Shown: one piece after another, positions 58,048 to 64,000 of the stretch
Position numbering within the stretch: the first letter of the stretch is position 1
How the letters are laid out: each line of letters starts with the position of its first letter
From: Afipia sp.
Lineage (GTDB): Bacteria > Pseudomonadota > Alphaproteobacteria > Rhizobiales > Xanthobacteraceae
Reading direction: 5' to 3'
Assembly (NCBI GenBank): GCA_017308575.1
Contig: JAFKEQ010000003.1
Span: 1,538,373 to 1,602,372, forward strand
Length of the DNA: 64,000 nucleotides
Notes under the pieces: generated by a model
Databases searched by the model: none
The model's input: the letters and a program-made list of their open reading frames with translations, nothing else
What the model was told of the DNA's origin: nothing
Translations under genes and position numbers: made by a program

Positions 58048-58399
58048 TGCGAAATGTCTCCACCGCCGCAGCCTGAAAGCGGCTCCGGGCGGCTATTGAG
58101 GGTATCAAGGGCGGCAGGCGCGAAATACCATATCTGGCGGGGACGGCCAAGTTCCAAGCCCATGGGCCGCTATTTATGCCGGATCGCCCCGTTTTGCCCC
58201 CTCTCCGGTGGGCGGGATGCGTTCGGCGGCCTTTCCGGGACACCGCCGGGCGGTATTTCAGCGGTTTTGAGCCCTGCCCGGCGGGCAGCAGAGGGCGATT
58301 TTGCCCACACCCCAAGGCCGGAACCGGCACAGTTGGGCAACTTAATTCCATCAGGACGCCGGGCGGGATTTTTGAAAACCCCAAAAGGCACGCCGCCCC
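58048..58399 (-). promoter_or_regulatory. GC-rich 352-base upstream region of glyA
   Basis: No convincing gene: the open frames here have no ribosome-binding site and a Pro/Arg/Gly-rich composition. The segment 58180-58395 has many short GC-rich inverted repeats (for example CCGCCGGGCGG, GCCCGGCGGGC, GGCCGGAACCGGC) and could be structured RNA or old repeat remnants. No known riboswitch core was recognised. A candidate glyA promoter lies at 58122-58150. Confidence 0.3.
58122..58150 (-). promoter_or_regulatory. Candidate sigma-70 promoter of glyA
   Basis: On the minus strand TTGGCC (58150-58145), 17 bases, then TATTTC (58127-58122), about 75 bases before the glyA start. Pattern match only. Confidence 0.35.
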
Positions 58400-58507
58400 T
58401 TAAAGCCGCGCGCACAGGAACATCACGTTCAGCGAGCACGCGGCCAGCAGCACGAGCATCAACGCGACCTGCAGCCGGTCGCCGGCGAATTTGAGAATCG
58501 GCCTCAT
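58400..58507 (-). CDS. Possible 35-aa membrane microprotein
   Basis: A short open frame from ATG (58507) to TAA encodes MRPILKFAGDRLQ followed by a hydrophobic segment (VALMLVLLAACSL and NVMFLCARL), a layout typical of single-span small proteins. There is no clear ribosome-binding site, so it may be chance. Too short for standard gene finders. Confidence 0.35.
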   Translation of the reverse strand: MRPILKFAGDRLQVALMLVLLAACSLNVMFLCARL

Positions 58508-58628
58508 GATTTGAGGATGATGGAAAGACTCCGCGCAAGAGTCTCGAATCATATTTTTGGATTCGGCGGGCGAGGATTCAGGACTCGTTTACGAGTCGAT
58601 TCTCGCGCTCACCGATGTCCAACACGCC

Positions 58629-59120
58629 TCACTGCACCGGCTTGGGAGGCAAATCGGCCGAACCGGAAGCAACAGGGTGCTGCTGCAGATCAGCAATCAA
58701 CTGCTTCATTTCTCCGATTTCCCTCACCTGCGCTTCGAGAATGCCGTCCGCCAGCTTGCGGACGCGCGGATCGCGGATATGCGCGCGCTTGCTGGTCATC
58801 ACGGCGATCGAGTGATGGGGGATCATCGCCTTCATGTAGGCTAGGTCGTCGACGGTTTGCTGGCTGCGGACGAGATAAAGCGAGACCGCGAAAACCAAGG
58901 CACTTGCCGCGAAGATGGCGATGTTCAGCGTCCGGTTTTTATACATCGCGAACATAAAAGCCATCATGACGATCGCCATGACGGCTCCCATCAGAAGCGC
59001 CATCCACATCCGCGTCTGACTGAAGAAGACATGATCGAGCGCATAGGTGTTCAGATACATCAAACCGAACATCACGACCGTCGATGTCGCAATCATAAGT
59101 GAAAAGCGAAGATAGCTCAT
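58629..59120 (-). CDS. DUF305 domain membrane protein
   Basis: A 163-residue protein with three to four N-terminal hydrophobic segments (about 5-100: MSYLRFSLMIATSTVVMFGLM, ALLMGAVMAIVMMAFMF, NIAIFAASALVFAVSLYL) and a short C-terminal DUF305-like domain with the hallmark AYMKAMIPHHSIAVMTS and ILEAQVREIGEMKQLIADL. DUF305 proteins often occur with copper or other metal handling; the His pair may bind metal, which is inference. AGGTT precedes the ATG. Confidence 0.82.
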   Translation of the reverse strand: MSYLRFSLMIATSTVVMFGLMYLNTYALDHVFFSQTRMWMALLMGAVMAIVMMAFMFAMYKNRTLNIAIFAASALVFAVSLYLVRSQQTVDDLAYMKAMIPHHSIAVMTSKRAHIRDPRVRKLADGILEAQVREIGEMKQLIADLQQHPVASGSADLPPKPVQ

Positions 59121-59152
59121 GCTGCGGCAACCTGCTGGTGACGGTTACCGGC

Positions 59153-59177
59153 AACCGGGCACAGCACGCGAGGTTCC
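59153..59177 (-). promoter_or_regulatory. Near-match SigEcfG promoter before the DUF305 gene
   Basis: On the minus strand GGAAC (59177-59173), 16 bases, then GGTT (59156-59153): one mismatch to GGAAC-N16-CGTT. It lies 33 bases before the start codon, a spacing similar to that of the exact match before the DUF1236 gene. Confidence 0.3.
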
Positions 59178-59211
59178 CTGCCGGCTCCCGACATATTGGC
59201 CAAACGCGAAA

Positions 59212-59231
59212 AGGCGCCCGAACGGGCGCCT
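59212..59231 (-). terminator. Hairpin terminator between ldtR and the DUF305 gene
   Basis: AGGCGCCC-GAAC-GGGCGCCT, an 8-bp stem with TTTTCG after it on the minus strand. It lies about 165 bases past the ldtR stop; no gene is seen between, so it probably ends the ldtR transcript with a long 3' region, or a small RNA. Confidence 0.6.
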
Positions 59232-59393
59232 AGTCGCATATCCCACACCAGGGGAAACTCGTGCGGAATTCTTCCGCGTGCGTCTTGCGCGCACTTCGGT
59301 ACAAGCCAGAGGGCACTGGCACAAAGCGATGAGAGCATCGAGACAGGCTGCCGGTCTTTTTGATCAGCGCCGGCTTGGCCTGCTTATCGAAAC

Positions 59394-59906
59394 TCAGAGG
59401 CGATAGAGGATCTGGTCGGTCCAGAAGCGCTCGAGGCGATGCAGCGACTTGTTCAGCGTCGCGAACTCCGCGTTCGAGATGCCGCCCACCTGCTCCACGG
59501 TCTTGACGTGCTTCTGATACAGCGCGTCGACGATGTGGCGGATTTCCTGTCCCTGCGCGGTCAGACGGATGCGAACCGAGCGGCGATCGACGCGCGAGCG
59601 CTGATGATCGAGGAAGCCCATCTCGACAAGCTTCTTCAGATTGTACGAAACGTTGGAGCCGAGATAGTAACCGCGCGTGCGCAGTTCGCCCGCGGTCAAT
59701 TCCTTGTCGCCGATGTTATAGAGCAGCAGAGCCTGCACCGAATTGATGTCGTTGCGGCCGCGGCGATCGAACTCGTCCTTGATGACGTCGAGCAGACGGC
59801 GATGAAGGCGTTCGACGAGCGTGAGCGCTTCGAGATAGAGCGGCTGCACCGGTGCAGCGGCGTTGTCGCGTGCGGGCTCAATGGCCGTAGCGGCTGACTT
59901 GATCAT
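59394..59906 (-). CDS. ldtR: MarR-family winged-helix regulator, LdtR type
   Basis: A 170-residue MarR protein. Dimer helix LEALTLVERLHRRLLDVIKDEF, recognition part LTAGELRTRGYYLGSNVSYNLKKLVEMGF, wing RSRVDRRSVRIRLTAQG. RGYYLGSNVSYNLKKL is the distinctive segment of LdtR, which in Liberibacter and Sinorhizobium controls an L,D-transpeptidase gene and stress tolerance. The neighbours DUF6163 and hemB agree. A 14-base palindrome lies 16 bases upstream of the start. Confidence 0.88.
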   Translation of the reverse strand: MIKSAATAIEPARDNAAAPVQPLYLEALTLVERLHRRLLDVIKDEFDRRGRNDINSVQALLLYNIGDKELTAGELRTRGYYLGSNVSYNLKKLVEMGFLDHQRSRVDRRSVRIRLTAQGQEIRHIVDALYQKHVKTVEQVGGISNAEFATLNKSLHRLERFWTDQILYRL

Positions 59907-59921
59907 GACACTTCCCCTGTT

Positions 59922-59935
59922 GTCGTTTTTACGAC
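59922..59935. promoter_or_regulatory. Candidate operator upstream of ldtR
   Basis: GTCGT-TTTT-ACGAC is a perfect 5-bp inverted repeat in an AT-rich leader, 16 bases before the ldtR start. MarR proteins commonly repress their own genes from such sites. The remaining gap to 60204 is AT-rich with no ORF. Confidence 0.35.
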
Positions 59936-60204
59936 TTATTCGACGAAACTTTTGTCTCGCCTGATAGGTCCAAACTAAGGGAGGCGTTTGAAGATCAGCT
60001 TAAATAACAGCATAAAGAGAAGGTTTATTTGAAACGGTGAATCGTATGTTACATCGATAAAACAAGGGCTTTTTGTTAGTTTTGATTCACCCAAACCGGG
60101 CGATGTTCACGCTTCGTCACACCCGGTGTCGCATTCCAGAACAGCGTTCGTTCAAATTTGAAAGACTTCGTCAAACATCAAGGCGGGCGTGCTGTACCAA
60201 TCCA

Positions 60205-60702
60205 CTACGGCGGCCGCTCGCGCGCCGAAAGCCACGCCAGGACGAGATACCCCGCAAGCAGAATAAGCGCGAACAGAACTGCGAAGAGATTGCCGCCGTA
60301 GATGGTGGGAAACATCAGTTCGATCACCGCGGTGGATACGATGGTGGTCAGCCACACCACCGCGCCCCATGGCGTCGCGAGCCACAAGCCGACCGCAGCG
60401 ACAAGCTCGATCACCGCGAAGTAGACCGTGGCGGTCTGCCATTGCATGGTCTGCGCCTCGAAGGCGCGATCCTCGCCGCCGATAAAGCCGGTGATCTCCG
60501 CCCAGTGGTAGAGGCCCTTGAACATCGACAGCACGGCCATCACGCGCAGGAACAGCACCAGCCGCTCCGTCCATGTATGTTCGCCGGTCTCCGCGTCCGG
60601 CGTCGTCATGGCGGTGACGAGATTGACCTGATCGCGCGGCGCGTCGTCGTTCGCGCTCCGCGCCATGCGCGCGGCTATCGATTGCCGGATATTCTTGTTC
60701 AT
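60205..60702 (-). CDS. DUF6163 family membrane protein
   Basis: A 165-residue protein with a polar N-terminus of about 45 residues and four hydrophobic segments: LVLFLRVMAVLSMFKGLYHW, TATVYFAVIELVAAVGLWLA, GAVVWLTTIVSTAVIEL and LFAVLFALILLAGYLVLAW. It is the usual neighbour of hemB and ldtR in Rhizobiales; function unknown. Divergent from hemB. Confidence 0.8.
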   Translation of the reverse strand: MNKNIRQSIAARMARSANDDAPRDQVNLVTAMTTPDAETGEHTWTERLVLFLRVMAVLSMFKGLYHWAEITGFIGGEDRAFEAQTMQWQTATVYFAVIELVAAVGLWLATPWGAVVWLTTIVSTAVIELMFPTIYGGNLFAVLFALILLAGYLVLAWLSARERPP

Positions 60703-60764
60703 GCCGCCTGTTTGGCCCTTAAATGTCCCAAAATCAATCCGCCGATGCCACCTTCGCGCGGTGA

Positions 60765-61880
<1,116 letters not shown>

Positions 61881-61900
61881 GCGGCTGCATATCGATAGAT

Positions 61901-61989
61901 TGTCATCACCGGCCCTGTGCCGGTGATCCCGATAAACTGAACGCGGCGTCCCCGCGATCGGGATGCCTGGGACAAGCCCGGGCATGACA
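61901..61989. repeat. Palindromic intergenic repeat after hemB (family C)
   Basis: TGTCATCACCGG...CCGGTGATCCCGAT forms one hairpin and CGATCGGGATGCCTGGGAC...CCCGGGCATGACA the second; outer ends TGTCAT/ATGACA also pair. The pattern is a known style of dispersed intergenic element in Bradyrhizobiaceae. It may serve as the hemB transcript end. Confidence 0.7.
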
Positions 61990-62146
61990 AGTTCAGGAAA
62001 AGCGCGCACCGCGGATCTAAAAAATCCGGAACCCGTCCCCTAACTTTTTCTCCATGAATGGTCCTGCCGCCTTGCAGGCGCGGGATCGCAGGGCCATGTC
62101 CGCAGCGGACGGTCCGGCCAAGCTCGGACCGGTGGAGGAGGGCTTC

Positions 62147-62698
62147 ATGTCTGATACGCAAAACGGCGGCAGCGCGACCTGGCGCAACAATCCTTCGGCC
62201 AGCGCGAGCGCGCAGCAGGCGTTTGACCCTTGGCTGCAACCCGAGCTGTTCCGCGGCGTGCTGACCAAGCGGTTCTTTGCATTTCTCATCGACCTCGTGA
62301 TCCTGGCGATTCCCATCGTGCTGGGGGTGATCTTCATCACCCTGTTCGGCGTGGTGACGCTCGGCTTCGGCTGGTTCCTGTTCTGGCTGGTATCGCCGCT
62401 ATCAGTGGTCTGGGCGCTGATCTATTACGGCGCGTCCCTCGGCGGCCCGCACGGCGCTACCGTCGGCATGCGCATGATGGACATCCAGATGCGGACATGG
62501 ACCGGCGAGCGGCCCTACTTCATCCTCGGCGCGGTCCATGCCGTGCTCTACTGGGTGTCGGTTTCGTTCCTGACGCCGTTCGTCCTGCTGGTCGGCCTCT
62601 TCAACGGCCGCCGCCGGCTGCTGCATGACATCGTGCTGGGCACGGTTTTCATCAACAGCAATGTCCGCGCTCCGGTGGTCCAGACCACGCGCGTCTGA
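62147..62698 (+). CDS. RDD family membrane protein
   Basis: A 183-residue protein with an RDD domain: RGVLTKRFFAFLIDLVILAIPI has the Arg and Asp-Asp-like pair of the name, GPHGATVGMRMMDIQMRTWTG follows, and then FNGRRRLLHDIVLGTVFI. Three or four membrane segments. Family members include Na+/H+ antiport-linked proteins, but most are of unknown function. Start MSDTQNGG has GGAGGAGG upstream; the frame is open upstream without family match. Located between hemB and the arginyltransferase, as in related genomes. Confidence 0.85.
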   Translation: MSDTQNGGSATWRNNPSASASAQQAFDPWLQPELFRGVLTKRFFAFLIDLVILAIPIVLGVIFITLFGVVTLGFGWFLFWLVSPLSVVWALIYYGASLGGPHGATVGMRMMDIQMRTWTGERPYFILGAVHAVLYWVSVSFLTPFVLLVGLFNGRRRLLHDIVLGTVFINSNVRAPVVQTTRV

Positions 62699-62710
62699 AC
62701 CGACATTCAA

Positions 62711-62740
62711 GGCATTGTGCCGGTGAAACGGCACAATGCC
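62711..62740. terminator. Hairpin after the RDD gene
   Basis: GGCATTGTGCCG-GTGAAA-CGGCACAATGCC, a perfect 12-bp stem 12 bases past the RDD stop. No T-run follows on the plus strand, so it may be a stabilising hairpin rather than a classic terminator. Confidence 0.5.
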
Positions 62741-62852
62741 GCCTGAAAAGCACGGCAGGTTCGGACGACCGCTTTCAAATCCGTTGACCCCTGCCCGGCG
62801 CAAGGCGATGCTGTGACGAGAATCGCGGCTGCCCGGAGACATACGGCCTCAC

Positions 62853-63629
62853 GTGACACAACACTCGCGCAATACGCCGCAGTTCTACCTGACGGCGCCC
62901 TCGCCCTGCCCCTATCTGGAGGGCAAGCAGGAGCGCAAGGTTTTCACGCATCTGGTCGGCGACAAGGCCGGCGAACTGAACGATCTGCTTACCCACGGCG
63001 GTTTCCGCCGCAGCCAGTCTATCGCCTATCGTCCCGCCTGCGACCAGTGCCGCGCCTGCGTCTCCGTGCGCGTGATCGCCAATGAGTTCCGCCCGTCGCG
63101 CAACTTCCGCAAGATCCAGGCCCGCAACAGCGACATCGTCAGCGAGTTGCGCACAGCGGTGCCGACCTCCGAGCAGTATTCGATCTTCCGGGCTTATCTC
63201 GATGCGCGCCATCGTGACGGCGGCATGGCTGACATGACCGTGCTCGACTACGCAATGATGGTCGAGGACAGTCATGTCGCGACCCGCATCATCGAATATC
63301 GCAGACGGACCGTGGACAGCGGCGTCACCGGCAAGGGCGGCGATCTGATCGCGGTGGCGCTCACCGACGTTCTCAGTGACGGTTTGTCGATGGTCTATTC
63401 GTTCTTCGAGCCCGGCGAGGAAAGCCGCTCTATGGGCACTTTCATGATCCTCGATCACATCGCGCGCGCGCGCCGGCTCGGCCTGCCCTACGTCTATCTC
63501 GGCTACTGGATCGAGGGCTCGCGGAAGATGGATTACAAATCCCGCTTCCTGCCGCAGCAACGCCTCGCCCCGTCGGGCTGGCTGCGTGTCGATGCCACTG
63601 GCGCGATGGCGCCCGAGCCGCAGGATTAG
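62853..63629 (+). CDS. bpt: Aspartate/glutamate leucyl- or arginyltransferase (Bpt/Ate family)
   Basis: Adds an amino acid from aminoacyl-tRNA to the N-terminus of proteins, tagging them for N-end-rule degradation. The 258-residue protein has [20 protein letters not shown], the Cys-rich region [17 protein letters not shown] and the GNAT-like C-terminal domain ([39 protein letters not shown]). By fold it is of the bacterial Bpt class, which usually transfers leucine; the name arginyltransferase is also used. GTG start; no strong ribosome-binding site. Confidence 0.93.
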   Translation: MTQHSRNTPQFYLTAPSPCPYLEGKQERKVFTHLVGDKAGELNDLLTHGGFRRSQSIAYRPACDQCRACVSVRVIANEFRPSRNFRKIQARNSDIVSELRTAVPTSEQYSIFRAYLDARHRDGGMADMTVLDYAMMVEDSHVATRIIEYRRRTVDSGVTGKGGDLIAVALTDVLSDGLSMVYSFFEPGEESRSMGTFMILDHIARARRLGLPYVYLGYWIEGSRKMDYKSRFLPQQRLAPSGWLRVDATGAMAPEPQD

Positions 63630-63718
63630 AGTTTTCCGATCGGCGCAAGCGCTGTCCGATGACAGGCTCCAGCGGGAATGACCGGAGAGAGGTGGTAAAT
63701 CCGTCCATCATCCGCGAT

Positions 63719-63827
63719 CGTCATTGCGAGGAGCCATAGCGCGTCTTCGACGCGCTATGGCGACGAAGCAATCCATTTTCGCTTGTCGACATCCCATCTG
63801 GATTGCTTCGCTTCGCTCGCAATGACG
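63719..63827. repeat. Palindromic intergenic repeat (family A, copy 2)
   Basis: CGTCATTGCGAGGAGC...GCGACGAAGCAATCCA pairs with TGGATTGCTTCGCTTCGC...GCAATGACG. An inner hairpin CCATAGCGCGTC-TTC-GACGCGCTATGG is inserted in the 5' arm, absent from copy 1. The 31-base 3' arm is identical to copy 1. Confidence 0.85.
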
Positions 63828-64000
63828 AAGACCGTCACCAGCAAGCCCCCGCTGCAACATTTCGTGATGGGGATCGCGATCCCCGCGTTCTGAATCGCGC
63901 TTAAGTTCGCCGTGTCCTGTTCGCGAGGGGCGCTTCTCGAGGGCGCTTTTGAGGCGGAGCAGGATGCGGCGCCTGCGCGATACGGTTCGCAGCCGTATTC
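63828..64000. other. Right edge: no firm gene; two weak partial reading frames
   Basis: On the plus strand an ATG at 63964 with GGAG 5 bases before it opens a frame (MRRLRDTVRSRI) that runs off the window and could be a gene start. On the minus strand a frame ending at TAA (63901-63903) is open to the edge and is Pro/Arg-rich (APHPAPPQKRPREAP). Neither matches a known family on so few residues. Confidence 0.25.

Noticed and set aside
57935..58384. 149-codon frame upstream of and overlapping glyA on the minus strand
   Set aside because: It overlaps glyA in another frame, is Pro/Arg-rich and has no ribosome-binding site.

Overview
The window is a GC-rich chromosomal segment of an alphaproteobacterium. 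Gene content and order point to the Bradyrhizobiaceae/Nitrobacteraceae (Bradyrhizobium, Rhodopseudomonas, Afipia, Oligotropha, Nitrobacter). Supporting signs are the guaB / rlmE / ppx group, rplM-rpsI next to a PaaI thioesterase, an ECHDC3-like crotonase, a CoA-binding protein and metY, ctaA next to a DUF2842 gene, CBP3-DUF177-plsX-fabH-ihfA-merR, glyA-nrdR-ribD-ribE-ribH-nusB-thiL-hppA, ldtR-DUF6163-hemB, and an arginyltransferase of the Bpt type. A SigEcfG-type promoter and short palindromic intergenic repeats also fit. No insertion sequence, prophage, CRISPR array or rRNA operon was seen; there is one tRNA (Pro, anticodon GGG). Nearly all the DNA reads as stable chromosome with short accessory insertions.

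Layout. 0-6.2 kb: end of a reductase gene, a hypothetical gene, guaB, an MFS exporter, rlmE and ppx/gppA. 6.4-12.1 kb: an isolated molybdenum hydroxylase large subunit, an AI-2E-type permease, an ABM-domain protein, a tiny membrane protein and a membrane diguanylate cyclase. 12.3-18.5 kb: rpsI-rplM, thioesterase, crotonase, CoA-binding protein, metY, ctaA, DUF2842. 18.5-26.7 kb: a surface-polysaccharide locus with deacetylase-like protein, GNAT/FemAB-like protein, Wzz/ExoP-type co-polymerase, Wza-type export lipoprotein, GT4 glycosyltransferase and phosphoglycosyl transferase, a gene set like that of holdfast (hfs) or unipolar polysaccharide (upp) adhesins. 26.7-28.4 kb: two exported low-complexity proteins, one behind a SigEcfG promoter. 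28.4-34.4 kb: CoA ligase, SDR, GST, CoA transferase, HCCA-isomerase-like protein and an HxlR regulator, perhaps a catabolic module. 34.4-41.1 kb: LptF-type permease, D-threonine-aldolase-like enzyme, a frameshifted porin, tRNA-Pro and an acyltransferase. 41.2-46.4 kb: the merR-ihfA-fabH-plsX-DUF177-CBP3 run and bamE. 46.5-58.5 kb: a TctC-type binding protein, a small Rmf-like protein, hppA, thiL, nusB, the rib genes, nrdR and glyA. 58.6-64 kb: DUF305 protein, ldtR, DUF6163, hemB, RDD protein and arginyltransferase.

The most interesting observations are in the polysaccharide locus. Its deacetylase has lost all three expected metal ligands and its co-polymerase carries an ATPase-like domain without a P-loop lysine, so two proteins look like non-catalytic versions of enzymes. 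Others are an exact GGAAC-N16-CGTT promoter before a DUF1236 gene, an orphan CO-dehydrogenase-like large subunit, an ECHDC3-type crotonase without either catalytic glutamate, an SDR with Phe for the catalytic Tyr, a single-base frameshift in a porin, a duplicated rpsI tail, and an acyl-CoA synthetase gene inserted between ribE and ribH. All functional calls come from reading the sequence; no database search was run.
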